Notes: generated from the sequence alone by a model not told the origin. A DNA stretch of 64,000 nt from Yersinia proxima (GCF_902170785.1 NZ_CABHYG010000011.1:62001-126000), one strand, 5' to 3'. Positions 48,474 through 57,797 are shown, counted from the stretch's first letter. Numbers and translations: made by a program.

Positions 48474-49697
48474 ATGAATAACTGTTCAACAGATTCTGGT
48501 TTGAAAGACCTGTCCGCAGGTATTGCTCTGGCTATGGTCGCGCTGTTTAATCCACTGGCGCATGCTGCACAGCCTGGCAATCAGTCTTTTGCTTATGTCG
48601 GTACTTATAATCCCAACGGGGAAGGGGTTTACCGCTTCCTGGTTGATACTAAATCCGGTGAATTAAGTGAGAGAACGCTGGTTAGCTCACTGGCGAATCC
48701 GGCACAACTGGCGGTGGATGCTCAGGGGAAAACCTTATACGTCGCTAGTGAGGTTGCGGATTTCAAGGGTGGCAAACACGGCTCGATTGCGGCATACAGC
48801 ATCAACCCGGCTGATGGTAATTTGACATTAATTAATCAGGTAGATTCTCAGGGCGGCGGGCCGGTGTATCTCTCATTAACACCATCGGGCAGCCATTTAC
48901 TGGTCGCTAATTATATCAGCGGTTCGGTGGCCGTTTTCCCGGTACAAAGTGGCGGCAAACTTGCTGAGGCCAGTTCGGTACAGCAAGATGAAGGCCCTGC
49001 TGGGGCTGCGAGACCTGCGGCGGCGGTGGAAGGGAGCTTTGCCATCAGTGACCACAATGGCCCACATGCACATATGATAGCCAGTTCACCGAGTGGTAAA
49101 TTCGTGTTCTCCACCGATCTGGGGTTAGACAGAATTTATCAATATCGCTTTGATGCGGATAATGGCAAATTGATACCGAACTCGCCGCCGTTTATTGATG
49201 CCTCATCTGCCGGTGCTGGCCCACGGCATTTTGTGTTCCACCCTAACGTCAAAACACTATTCTTAATCAACGAAGAAGCCTCAACCCTCACCAGCTATCA
49301 GTTGGATACGGAAAAAGGTACGTTGAAACAGCTACATACTCTGTCATCACTCCCGGCTGATTATCGCGGCACCAACTTTGCAGCGGGCCTGACGCTTTCG
49401 AAAGACGGCAAATTCCTGTATGTCGCGAATCGTCTGCATAATAGTATCGGCCAATTTGCCGTGACCGCTGACGGTGAATTTAAGCCAATAGAGGAAGTAT
49501 GGACACGGGGTGACTACCCGCGCACGCTGGTGCTTGATCCTACGGGGCACTATTTATACGCCATGAATCAACGTAGCGATAACATAACGCGCTTTAAAGT
49601 CTCTCCGCAAAGTGGCAAATTGACCTTTGTCCCAGGCTATACCGCCGTTGGCAGCCCATCGCAAATGGTGTTCGTCCCGGCCGCACAGAAAAAATGA
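48474..49697 (+). CDS. exported lactonase-fold beta-propeller protein (6-phosphogluconolactonase-like)
   Basis: 407-aa seven-bladed propeller of the YbhE/Pgl (PF10282) family. Unlike E. coli Pgl it carries an N-terminal export signal (GIALAMVALFNPLAHAAQ), so it should act in the periplasm. Repeats such as GKTLYVASEV, GSHLLVANY, GKFVFSTDLGLDRIYQY and GKFLYVANRL mark the blades. It may open a sugar lactone to the acid before uptake. The ribosome site is AGTAAGGACC. A hairpin separates it from the dgaF-like gene, so expression may be lower or separate. Confidence 0.85.
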   Translation: MNNCSTDSGLKDLSAGIALAMVALFNPLAHAAQPGNQSFAYVGTYNPNGEGVYRFLVDTKSGELSERTLVSSLANPAQLAVDAQGKTLYVASEVADFKGGKHGSIAAYSINPADGNLTLINQVDSQGGGPVYLSLTPSGSHLLVANYISGSVAVFPVQSGGKLAEASSVQQDEGPAGAARPAAAVEGSFAISDHNGPHAHMIASSPSGKFVFSTDLGLDRIYQYRFDADNGKLIPNSPPFIDASSAGAGPRHFVFHPNVKTLFLINEEASTLTSYQLDTEKGTLKQLHTLSSLPADYRGTNFAAGLTLSKDGKFLYVANRLHNSIGQFAVTADGEFKPIEEVWTRGDYPRTLVLDPTGHYLYAMNQRSDNITRFKVSPQSGKLTFVPGYTAVGSPSQMVFVPAAQKK

Positions 49698-49708
49698 TAT
49701 GAGGTACG

Positions 49709-49738
49709 CGCCCCCTGCGGCCATGCTGTCAGGGGGGC
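49709..49738 (+). terminator. hairpin between lactonase and regulator genes
   Basis: GCCCCCTG and CAGGGGGGC pair around a short loop, about 10 bp after the lactonase stop. The T-tract is poor. Confidence 0.55.
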
Positions 49739-49768
49739 AGCTAATCTTCTGAATAATGGAGTGGAGCA

Positions 49769-51697
49769 GTGAGATTTCCCTATCAACGCCTGGCCTATAT
49801 GTTCGATGCACTGCAATCGGAAACGCTACCTCAGGAGGAGTTGGCGAAACGTTTTGCGGTCTCGACACGTACTGTACGGGCTGATATTACGGCGTTGAAT
49901 GAGATTCTGGAGCATTATGGCGCGCACTTTGTACATAATCGTGGTTTCGGTTATCGGCTGATGGTGGAAGATGCCGACCGCTTCCGTAGCCTACAGCAGC
50001 AAAATCGTAAGGTGCACCTGACGCCGCGCACCGCCAATGAGCGGGTGCATTATCTGTTAATCCGTTTTTTGACCTCTGCCTTTTCATTGAAGCTAGAAGA
50101 TTTAGCCGATGAATGGTTTGTCAGCCGTGGCACATTGCAAAATGATATGGCTGAGGTGAGAGAAAGGTTAAACCGCTATCATTTGACCATCGAAACTAAG
50201 CCTCGTTATGGTATGAAGTTGTTTGGTTCTGAGCTGGCCATTCGTACCTGCCTGACAGATTTACTGTTCCAGTTACAACTGCAAGATGCTGATAACCCGT
50301 TATTAAAAAATGAATTTTTAAGTATCCAAACCATTCCAGAATTAACACGGTTGCTGCATGAATTACTCGCGCAATATGCCGTACGGTTAACCGATGAAGG
50401 CGAGCAATACCTGATTTTCTACTGTGCGGTGGCAATAAAACGTATCACTGACGGTTATCCCTTATCTGATTTTGATGCCGAAGATGTGGATGAGGCGGTT
50501 AAGTTAGCCTCGGGGCATTTGGCCAATGAGCTAAGGTTACTGTCAGGTAAGGGTATTTCGGCCGCAGAAGAGGCTTATTTACGCGTGAATATTGCCGCCC
50601 GCCGGGTGCAGGCCAGCCAGCTAAATACCAGTCGCCCGAACGAAATCAATGCCGATGATGAAGAGACGCTGGTGGACTACATCCTCTCGTACATCAATGC
50701 TCACTATAACTACAATTTGCAGGGCGATAAGCAGCTGCGGGTTGATTTACTCACCCATATCAAGACTATGATAACCCGGGTGAAGTATCAGATTACGATT
50801 CCTAACCCACTGTTATCCAATATTAAACAGCACTATCCGATGGCTTATGATGTCACACTGGCGGCGGTTTCCAGTTGGGGAAAATATACGCCTTACAGCT
50901 TAAGTGAAAATGAAATTGGCTATCTGGTGTTGCATATAGGGGTGGGGTTGGAGCGCCATTACAACATTGGTTATCAGCGCCATCCGCAGGTGATGCTGGT
51001 GTGTGATACCGGTAATTCTACTACCCGAATGATTCAGGCGCAGATCTCGCGTAAGTATCCGCAAATTGTGATGACTCAAACCATTTCCCTGCGTGATTAC
51101 GAAAATCTTGACCATATCGACGAAGATTTCATTATTTCTAATTCGCGACTAACGGAAAAGAACAAGTCGGTAGTCGTGATGTCCCCCTTCCCGACGGAAT
51201 ATCAGTTAGAGCAGCTGGGTAAGCTGGTCTTAGTTGATCGTACCCGGCCTTACATGCTGGAAAAGTTCTTTGATAGTCAACACTTTATGATTATCGACCA
51301 GCCGATGACGCAGGAGCAGCTGTTTAAAAAAGTCTGTAGTCAGTTGGAAGAAGAAGGTTTTGTGGATGCGGATTTCTACCCGTCAGTGGTGGAGCGGGAA
51401 GCGATTGTCTCTACCATGCTGGGTGAAGGGATAGCATTGCCACATTCATTGGGCCTATTAGCCAAGAAAACAGTAGTGGTCACTTTGTTGGCACCTAATG
51501 GCATTGTCTGGGGGGATGGCGAAGTGGCTCATGTCATTTTCCTGTTAGCTATCAGTAAAACCGATTATGAAGAAGCGATGGCGATTTATGATTTGTTCGT
51601 GACCTTTGTGCGCGAGCGCTCGATGAGCCGTTTATTGAGCAGCCAGAATTTTGATAGTTTTAAAGCTATTGCGATTGATTGTTTGAGTCGAATTTAA
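49769..51697 (+). CDS. BglG/MtlR-type transcriptional regulator with PRDs, EIIB-like and EIIA domains
   Basis: 642-aa PTS-controlled regulator. N-terminal HTH domains (EELAKRFAVSTRTVRADI; LADEWFVSRGTLQNDM) make it a DNA-binding activator rather than an antiterminator. Two PRDs follow (about 180-400; ALL-type His in LVLHIGVGLERH), then an EIIB-like domain with its Cys in LVCDTGNSTTRM, and a C-terminal EIIA domain with active His in IALPHSLGLL. Start is GTG 49769. It is the likely activator of the cassette upstream; control by PTS phosphorylation would tie the pathway to carbon status. Confidence 0.88.
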   Translation: MRFPYQRLAYMFDALQSETLPQEELAKRFAVSTRTVRADITALNEILEHYGAHFVHNRGFGYRLMVEDADRFRSLQQQNRKVHLTPRTANERVHYLLIRFLTSAFSLKLEDLADEWFVSRGTLQNDMAEVRERLNRYHLTIETKPRYGMKLFGSELAIRTCLTDLLFQLQLQDADNPLLKNEFLSIQTIPELTRLLHELLAQYAVRLTDEGEQYLIFYCAVAIKRITDGYPLSDFDAEDVDEAVKLASGHLANELRLLSGKGISAAEEAYLRVNIAARRVQASQLNTSRPNEINADDEETLVDYILSYINAHYNYNLQGDKQLRVDLLTHIKTMITRVKYQITIPNPLLSNIKQHYPMAYDVTLAAVSSWGKYTPYSLSENEIGYLVLHIGVGLERHYNIGYQRHPQVMLVCDTGNSTTRMIQAQISRKYPQIVMTQTISLRDYENLDHIDEDFIISNSRLTEKNKSVVVMSPFPTEYQLEQLGKLVLVDRTRPYMLEKFFDSQHFMIIDQPMTQEQLFKKVCSQLEEEGFVDADFYPSVVEREAIVSTMLGEGIALPHSLGLLAKKTVVVTLLAPNGIVWGDGEVAHVIFLLAISKTDYEEAMAIYDLFVTFVRERSMSRLLSSQNFDSFKAIAIDCLSRI

Positions 51698-51760
51698 TTC
51701 ATATTTTATTTTTATCCGATTAAGTGAGTGAGCGACTCGGTGGTGTTATACGGTGATGAG

Positions 51761-51885
51761 TTCGGTTGTTAATACTTCACCGTTCACATAACTGCCGTGG
51801 CTCAACCGCCAAAGGGGGCGGGCGCGCACCCTTTGGCGGTTGAGGCACCTGTAGTTAAGTGAACACCGATCCCATATCAACCGAA
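51761..51885. repeat. palindromic MITE-like repeat, long copy
   Basis: 125 bp bounded by TTCGGTTG (51761-51768) and CAACCGAA (51878-51885). It contains a perfect 16-bp stem, CTCAACCGCCAAAGGG (51801-51816) with its complement at 51829-51844, and outer pairs GTTCAC (51782-51787) / GTGAAC (51859-51864). A second copy of the right end (CAACCGAA at 51899-51906) follows 21 bp further on. It lies between the convergent regulator gene and mgtA and may also end transcription in both directions. Confidence 0.75.
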
Positions 51886-51924
51886 TCGATGACCAAATCA
51901 ACCGAACCGATAACTAAATCCGAA

Positions 51925-54645
51925 TCACTGCCAACCATATCTCCTGACAAACCAGCCTTTCACTAGCTGTGTCGTCACCATGTAACCTGCCAAAATCACC
52001 ATCAGCCATGGGAAGTATGAGAGTGGTAGTGCCTGTAATTGCAGGAATCCGGCCAGTGGCGAGAAAGTCAGCCCGATACCGACGACCACCACTGCCAATG
52101 TCATTAGGCACAGCGGCCATGAAGCGCGACTTTGAATAAAGGGAATTTTACGGGTGCGAATCATATGCACAATTAAGGTCTGGGACAGCAGCCCTTCAAC
52201 GAACCAGCCAGACTGGAACAAGGTCTGCATTTCCGGCGTATTAGCTTTAAATACCCACCACATTAAGCTGAAGGTCAAAACGTCAAAAATTGAACTTATC
52301 GGCCCAAAGAACACCATAAAGCGTCCAAGATCGCCGGCGTTCCAGCGTTGTGGTTTTGCCAGTTGCTCTTCGTCGACATTATCAAATGGAATGGCAATCT
52401 GAGAAATATCATACATTAGGTTCTGGATCAGCAGATGCAGCGGCAGCATCGGTAAGAAGGGTAAAAATGCACTGGCAATCAGCACACTAAAAACATTACC
52501 GAAGTTAGAACTGGCCGTCATTTTGATGTATTTCAGCATGTTGGCAAAGGTGCGGCGGCCTTCTATCACGCCCTGTTCCAGCACCATCAGGCTCTTTTCC
52601 AGCAAAATGATATCAGCCGCTTCCTTGGCAATATCTACTGCCGAATCCACCGAGATCCCGATATCCGCCGCCCGCAGTGCCGGAGCATCGTTGATACCAT
52701 CGCCCATAAAGCCGACCACATGACCTGCTTCTCGCAGATTTTGCACGATGCGCTCTTTATGCATCGGTGTCAGCTTCGCAAATACGGTGGTGGTGCGAGT
52801 AGCTTGAGTCAGCTCTGCCTCACTCATTTGTTCAATATCACTGCCACGCAAAACTTTTTCGACCGACAACCCGACATCTTTACAGACTTTACGTGCCACT
52901 AACTCATTGTCACCGGTAAGAATTTTGACGCTGACGCCACTGTTTTTCAATGCCAGTAGTGCGGGCGCGGTGCTCTCTTTGGGCGGGTCGAGGAAGGCGA
53001 TATAGCCTTCAAGAATCAGGTCATATTCGTCGATAACCGCATAATTGCGCTGATATGCTGGCAAAATCCGTGTAGCGACTGCTACCACCCTCAGCCCTTG
53101 CTGGTTTTGCTCATCGGTAACGCGGCGGATACGTGCCAGCAGCGCATCAGTCATTGGGATAACGTCATCTCCTTGACGGACATGGCGGCAAATAGACAGC
53201 ATCTCTTCCAATGCGCCTTTGCAGATTAATTCGTGATAATCCGATTGGTCGCTGACCACCACGGACATCCGGCGGCGCTCAAAATCAAATGGGATTTCAT
53301 CGATTTTACGGTAACCTGCCAGTATTTCAGCAGACTGGGATGAATCGGTCATGGACGAAAGCACCGCCACGTCCAGCAGGTTTTTCAAGCCGGTTTGGTA
53401 GTAACTGTTGAGCCAGGCATAGCGCATTACACGTTCACAATTGGCTCCAAATACGTCGGTATGGCTCTCCAGCACAATCTTATCTTGGGTCAAGGTGCCG
53501 GTCTTGTCGGTACACAGAACATCCATCGCGCCAAAGTTCTGAATAGCATCCAGCCGTTTGACGATAACTTTTTGTTTTGACAGCTTTACCGCCCCTTTTG
53601 CCAATGTCGATGTGACGATCATCGGCAGCATTTCTGGGGTCAAACCCACGGCAACCGAGAGAGCAAATAGTGCCGCTTCCCACCAGTCACCTTTGGTAAA
53701 TCCATTGATTAACAACACAATGGGTGTCATGACCAACATAAAGCGAATCAACAACCAGCTGACTTTGCTGATACCACTCTGGAAAGCATTGGGCTGTTCA
53801 TCCTGATGGGTCACACGCTCAGCCAACAGGCCAAAATAGGTTTGGTTACCGGTGCCAATAACGATGGCCAGCGCAGATCCACTCACTACATTGGTGCCCA
53901 TAAAGCACAGGGTATCCCGCTCTAAGGGATTCTGTTCATTGCACTCCCGGCACTGCGCCACTTTTTCCACCGGTAGTGATTCGCCGGTCAGAGCGGCCTG
54001 GCTGATAAACAGATCTTTTGCTACCAGGATGCGTAGATCCGCCGGGATCATGTCACCGGCAGAGAGTTTAATAATATCGCCAGGCACCAATTGGGAAATC
54101 GGCAGTTCGCGATGTTCGCTTTTTCCAGTATGAGCATCACTGCGTAGCACCGTGGCGGTGTTGCTGACCATGGCTTTCAGCGCATCTGCTGCGCGGTTAG
54201 AACGAGCCTCCTGAATAAAGTGCATCAGGGTAGAAATCAGCACCATAGCACCAATCACCAGCGCGGCGGTGAGGTCTTCCGTGGCGTAAGAAATCAAGGC
54301 CAGAATGGTCAATAGCAAGTTAAAGGGGTTGCGATAACAGTGCCATAGGTGAACCCACCAAGGGGTAGCCTGCTGATTTTCAATCAAATTGCTGCCACTG
54401 TTTAGGCGAATAGCCTCAGCCTCTTGCTCCGTCAGGCCTTCAGGGTGGCTGTGAAAGCGTTGATAAAGTTGCTGCGGCGTTTCATTGGCACACTGCAAAC
54501 GCTGCCGGGCCAGTTCTGCCGGGATATCTTTGGCCGTACTTCCTGCTGAAAGCCCCTCAAGCATGGTTTCCCGCCGGATCAGGCGACGGGGCAGGTTGCG
54601 GCTCAATACATTGAGCAATTGGCGGGTGAAATTTTTAATTTGCAT
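51925..54645 (-). CDS. mgtA: magnesium-transporting P-type ATPase
   Basis: 906-aa P3B ATPase that imports Mg2+ when it is scarce. The phosphorylation site DKTGTLTQD, the actuator TGES, and the hinge GDGINDAPALRAADIG are intact. About ten membrane helices are present. The last residues (VKGWFVRRYGWQ) match E. coli MgtA. ATG 54645 has AAGG nine bases upstream. It is preceded by a leader of about 275 nt with an MgtL-like ORF, and in enterics is activated by PhoP. It lies back-to-back with treR. Confidence 0.97.
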   Translation of the reverse strand: MQIKNFTRQLLNVLSRNLPRRLIRRETMLEGLSAGSTAKDIPAELARQRLQCANETPQQLYQRFHSHPEGLTEQEAEAIRLNSGSNLIENQQATPWWVHLWHCYRNPFNLLLTILALISYATEDLTAALVIGAMVLISTLMHFIQEARSNRAADALKAMVSNTATVLRSDAHTGKSEHRELPISQLVPGDIIKLSAGDMIPADLRILVAKDLFISQAALTGESLPVEKVAQCRECNEQNPLERDTLCFMGTNVVSGSALAIVIGTGNQTYFGLLAERVTHQDEQPNAFQSGISKVSWLLIRFMLVMTPIVLLINGFTKGDWWEAALFALSVAVGLTPEMLPMIVTSTLAKGAVKLSKQKVIVKRLDAIQNFGAMDVLCTDKTGTLTQDKIVLESHTDVFGANCERVMRYAWLNSYYQTGLKNLLDVAVLSSMTDSSQSAEILAGYRKIDEIPFDFERRRMSVVVSDQSDYHELICKGALEEMLSICRHVRQGDDVIPMTDALLARIRRVTDEQNQQGLRVVAVATRILPAYQRNYAVIDEYDLILEGYIAFLDPPKESTAPALLALKNSGVSVKILTGDNELVARKVCKDVGLSVEKVLRGSDIEQMSEAELTQATRTTTVFAKLTPMHKERIVQNLREAGHVVGFMGDGINDAPALRAADIGISVDSAVDIAKEAADIILLEKSLMVLEQGVIEGRRTFANMLKYIKMTASSNFGNVFSVLIASAFLPFLPMLPLHLLIQNLMYDISQIAIPFDNVDEEQLAKPQRWNAGDLGRFMVFFGPISSIFDVLTFSLMWWVFKANTPEMQTLFQSGWFVEGLLSQTLIVHMIRTRKIPFIQSRASWPLCLMTLAVVVVGIGLTFSPLAGFLQLQALPLSYFPWLMVILAGYMVTTQLVKGWFVRRYGWQ

Positions 54646-54920
54646 GGTTCAAACCTTACTGTCATACCTGAATTGTCTTCAGGTAGCGCCCACGGCAAAC
54701 CTGCCGTAGAGAGGGCAAAAACATCAGCAGCAGAAACCAACGCAGGGAGAATGCGCAGTGACTGCTTATCAGATTGTTATCCGATAAGGCAGCCACGTCA
54801 GACGGGGAATTACCTTATCGGTACACCCAAAGGGTGTAGATTGAGGGAACAGGGTCCACTGGGTAATTAACCTCCGGTGAGTGAAGAATCGCTTTGTTTG
54901 AGCGGCACACCATCGCGCTC
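54646..54920 (-). promoter_or_regulatory. mgtA 5' leader (Mg2+-responsive type)
   Basis: About 275 nt, close to the 264-nt leader of Salmonella mgtA. It holds a short ORF (next entry) and two structures around its stop codon: ACACCC-AAA-GGGTGT (54823-54837), and CCGATAAGG (54781-54789) paired with CCTTATCGG (54813-54821). The two overlap the leader-ORF codons, so translation would decide which forms. A possible -10 TATAAC lies at 54927-54932, and AGTTTATTGTTTGTATA (54928-54944) is a weak PhoP-box candidate. Confidence 0.65.
54815..54859 (-). CDS. mgtL: MgtL-like leader peptide
   Basis: 14 codons: MDPVPSIYTLWVYR, starting with GTG at 54857-54859 and ending TAA at 54815-54817. A GGAGG lies 11 bases upstream. 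E. coli and Salmonella MgtL begins MEPDPTP; the shared acidic residue plus alternating prolines right after the start is the feature that destabilises ribosomes there. The ORF is in the right place within the leader of mgtA. Too short for homology alone, so the call rests on position plus the MDPVP motif. Confidence 0.65.
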   Translation of the reverse strand: MDPVPSIYTLWVYR

Positions 54921-55151
54921 AAACAGTTATACAAACAATAAACTGCGTCATAATTATTGCCACGGCAAAAATCACCCTGACGGGAATTTCATCCGTTAAG
55001 GTAATAATATGTTACCAGTCATGGGGATATCATGCGCTGAGTCTGATTCTGGGCATGGTATGCTTCCCACCGTTCTGGCAAATATAAATAATACGGTAGC
55101 TATAAATAATCAATTTATTATATGTATTCAAACCTAAACATTAGGTAAACC

Positions 55152-56099
55152 ATGCAAAACCGTTTGACCATTAAGGACATTGCCCGCATGAGTGGAGTCG
55201 GAAAATCCACCGTGTCACGGGTATTAAACAATGAAGGCAGTGTCAGCCCTCAGACGCGCGAGCGAGTAGAGGCGGTTATCCGTCAGCAGGGGTTTACCCC
55301 ATCAAAATCGGCCCGCGCGATGCGTGGCCAGAGCGATAAAGTGGTGGGAATTATTGTCTCACGTCTGGATTCTCCCTCTGAGAATCAGGCGGTGCGCACC
55401 ATGTTGCCGCTGTTCTATCAGCAAGGTTACGACCCTATTCTGATGGAAAGCCAGTTTGATCCTGAGCTGGTTAGCGAGCATCTGCATGTTTTACAACAGC
55501 GCCATGTGGATGGGGTGATTCTGTTTGGTTTCACCGGCTTAACTGCAGACATGCTCGCGCCGTGGCAGGAAAAAATGGTGGTGCTGGCGCGAGAATATAC
55601 CGGTTTCTCTTCAGTTTGTTATGACGATGAAGGGGCGGTGCGGCTGCTGATGGATAAACTGCGCCAGGCCGGGCATCGCCATATTAGTTATATCGGGGTG
55701 CAGCCCTCGGATGCCACGACCGGTATGCGTCGTCATCAATCTTATCTCGATTACTGCCAGCAACATGGCCTGACTTCTACTGTTGCATTGGGAGAATTGA
55801 GCTATCAGAGCGGCTTTCAGCTCGCTCCTCAAGTGATAAAACCCGAGACCTCTGCACTGGTCTGCGCCTCTGATACTATTGCTATGGGGGTAAGTAAGTA
55901 CTTGCAGCAGCAAGGGCAACAACACATCCAGGTATGTGGTATCGGCAACACACCCTTGTTGCACTTCTTGTTCCCCAATAGCCTGTCAGTCGAACTGGGC
56001 TATGGTAGTGCGGGTGTGAAAGCGGCGCAGCAACTGCTTGATCAACTTAATAATCACCAACCTATTCAACAAATTATCATCCCCGGCCAATTGGCTTGA
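55152..56099 (+). CDS. treR: trehalose operon repressor
   Basis: 315-aa LacI-family repressor. The N-terminal HTH is TIKDIARMSGVGKSTVSRVL, followed by the hinge helix and a periplasmic-binding-type core that senses trehalose-6-phosphate in E. coli. An inverted repeat ACCTAA-ACA-TTAGGT (55132-55146) overlaps the ribosome site and may modulate translation or bind a regulator. Order treR-treB-treC in one direction. Confidence 0.96.
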   Translation: MQNRLTIKDIARMSGVGKSTVSRVLNNEGSVSPQTRERVEAVIRQQGFTPSKSARAMRGQSDKVVGIIVSRLDSPSENQAVRTMLPLFYQQGYDPILMESQFDPELVSEHLHVLQQRHVDGVILFGFTGLTADMLAPWQEKMVVLAREYTGFSSVCYDDEGAVRLLMDKLRQAGHRHISYIGVQPSDATTGMRRHQSYLDYCQQHGLTSTVALGELSYQSGFQLAPQVIKPETSALVCASDTIAMGVSKYLQQQGQQHIQVCGIGNTPLLHFLFPNSLSVELGYGSAGVKAAQQLLDQLNNHQPIQQIIIPGQLA

Positions 56100-56205
56100 T
56101 GTTTTTATTCTCCTCCTTATGCTCCCTGCCAATTCATGTTGAGTAGTAGAGGCGCTTTGGGTATTAACTGATTTTCGACGAAAATTTGCACAAAAATTGT
56201 CAAAT

Positions 56206-56221
56206 TGTGATCTTGAACGCA
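56206..56221 (+). promoter_or_regulatory. weak CRP-type site upstream of treB
   Basis: TGTGA-TCTTGA-ACGCA: one perfect half-site and one poor half. It lies just before the first TreR operator; E. coli treB is CRP-dependent. Confidence 0.4.
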
Positions 56222-56224
56222 AGT

Positions 56225-56238
56225 TGGGAACGTTCCCA
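56225..56238. promoter_or_regulatory. TreR operator 1
   Basis: TGGGAACGTTCCCA, a perfect 14-bp palindrome of LacI-family type with the central CG. It is about 80 bp before the treB start. Confidence 0.82.
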
Positions 56239-56280
56239 TTCCATAAAAATAAATAGTTGGCTAACCTTAAATAAGCCACT

Positions 56281-56294
56281 TGGAACCGATCCCA
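56281..56294. promoter_or_regulatory. TreR operator 2
   Basis: TGGAACCGATCCCA, an imperfect copy of operator 1 exactly 56 bp further on. Two sites about five helical turns apart allow looping or cooperative binding. Confidence 0.7.
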
Positions 56295-56316
56295 CCTTTA
56301 CGAAAGGTATGCTGAA

Positions 56317-57732
56317 ATGAGCAAAGTAAAACAACAAGACATCGATCAATTGATCGTACTGGTGGGAGGCAGAGAAAATATTGCCACCGTCAGCCACTGC
56401 ATTACCCGGTTGCGTTTTGTACTAAATGATCCAGCTAAAGCATTTCCCAAAGAGATCGAAAAGCTATCGATGGTCAAAGGCTGTTTTACTAATGCCGGGC
56501 AATTTCAAGTGGTTATCGGGCCGGAAGTCGATGATTACTACCAGGCGCTAATTGCTAAAATTGGCCAAAATGAAGTGGATAAAGAACAAACCAAGCTGGC
56601 TGCGCGCCAGAATATGACCTGGTTTGAGCGCGGTATCTCTCACTTTGCCGAGATCTTCTTCCCACTGTTACCGGCTTTGATCAGCGGCGGTTTGATCCTC
56701 GGTTTCCGTAATGTGATCGGCGACATCCCAATGTCCGAAGGCCAAACGCTGGCGCAGATGTATCCGGCGTGGAAAACCATTTACGATTTCCTATGGTTAC
56801 TGGGCGAAGCCATCTTCTTCTACCTGCCAGTGGCTATCTGTTGGTCGACGGTGAAGAAAATGGGCGGCACGCCGGTATTGGGGATTGTATTGGGGATTAC
56901 GCTGGTTTCTCCACAGCTAATGAACTCTTATCTGTTGGGGCAGCAGATCCCTGAGGTATGGGATTTCGGCTGGTTTACTATCCAAAAAGTGGGTTATCAG
57001 GCGCAAGTTATCCCCTCTATTCTGGCCGGTTTAGCATTGGGCTGGATTGAAACCAATCTGAAGAAAATTATTCCTGCTTATCTCTACTTAGTTATCGTGC
57101 CAGTGGTGTCTTTATTGCTGGCAGTATTCCTCGCTCATACCTTGATTGGGCCATTTGGTCGCATGATTGGTGATGGTGTGGCATGGGGCGTGAAAGCAGT
57201 GATGACCGGTAGTTTCGCACCTATTGGCGCTGCGCTGTTTGGTTTCTTGTATGCGCCGTTAGTGATAACCGGGGTGCATCAAACCACATTGGCTATTGAT
57301 ATGCAGATGATTCAGAGCATGGGCGGTACACCTGTTTGGCCGCTGATTGCCTTGTCCAATATCGCGCAAGCCTCTGCGGTGCTGGGCATCATTATCATTA
57401 GCCGTAAGATCAATGAACGAGAAATTTCTGTTCCGGCGGCCATCTCAGCCTATCTCGGTGTGACTGAACCCGCCATGTACGGTATCAACTTGAAATATCG
57501 CTTCCCAATGTTGTGCGCCATGATTGGTTCTGGACTGGCAGGCCTGATTTGCGGGCTAACAGGGGTGATGGCAAATGGTATTGGTGTCGGTGGTTTGCCG
57601 GGTATTTTGTCCATCAAACCGCAGTTTTGGGCGATTTATTCTCTGGCAATGTTGGTAGCGATTGTCGTGCCACTGGTACTGACCATATTGGTTTATAAAC
57701 GTAAAGATAGCCGCGGTGAATTGCCGGTCTGA
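56317..57732 (+). CDS. treB: PTS trehalose transporter, EIIBC
   Basis: 471-aa phosphotransferase permease that imports trehalose as trehalose-6-phosphate. The EIIB domain carries its phospho-Cys in TVSHCITRLRFVL. The EIIC part has about ten helices and the substrate-site GVTEPAMYGIN. The EIIA function is supplied in trans by Crr in enterics. A hairpin lies after it, before treC. Confidence 0.97.
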   Translation: MSKVKQQDIDQLIVLVGGRENIATVSHCITRLRFVLNDPAKAFPKEIEKLSMVKGCFTNAGQFQVVIGPEVDDYYQALIAKIGQNEVDKEQTKLAARQNMTWFERGISHFAEIFFPLLPALISGGLILGFRNVIGDIPMSEGQTLAQMYPAWKTIYDFLWLLGEAIFFYLPVAICWSTVKKMGGTPVLGIVLGITLVSPQLMNSYLLGQQIPEVWDFGWFTIQKVGYQAQVIPSILAGLALGWIETNLKKIIPAYLYLVIVPVVSLLLAVFLAHTLIGPFGRMIGDGVAWGVKAVMTGSFAPIGAALFGFLYAPLVITGVHQTTLAIDMQMIQSMGGTPVWPLIALSNIAQASAVLGIIIISRKINEREISVPAAISAYLGVTEPAMYGINLKYRFPMLCAMIGSGLAGLICGLTGVMANGIGVGGLPGILSIKPQFWAIYSLAMLVAIVVPLVLTILVYKRKDSRGELPV

Positions 57733-57741
57733 ATCGTAAAC

Positions 57742-57769
57742 CTCCGCCAGTGGTTATTCGCTGGCGGAG
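57742..57769 (+). terminator. intercistronic hairpin treB / treC
   Basis: CTCCGCCAG (57742-57750) pairs with CTGGCGGAG (57761-57769), followed by TTATTTTC. Probably a partial terminator that sets the TreB:TreC ratio. Confidence 0.75.
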
Positions 57770-57797
57770 TTATTTTCTCAATGAATAAGAGTCTGCT

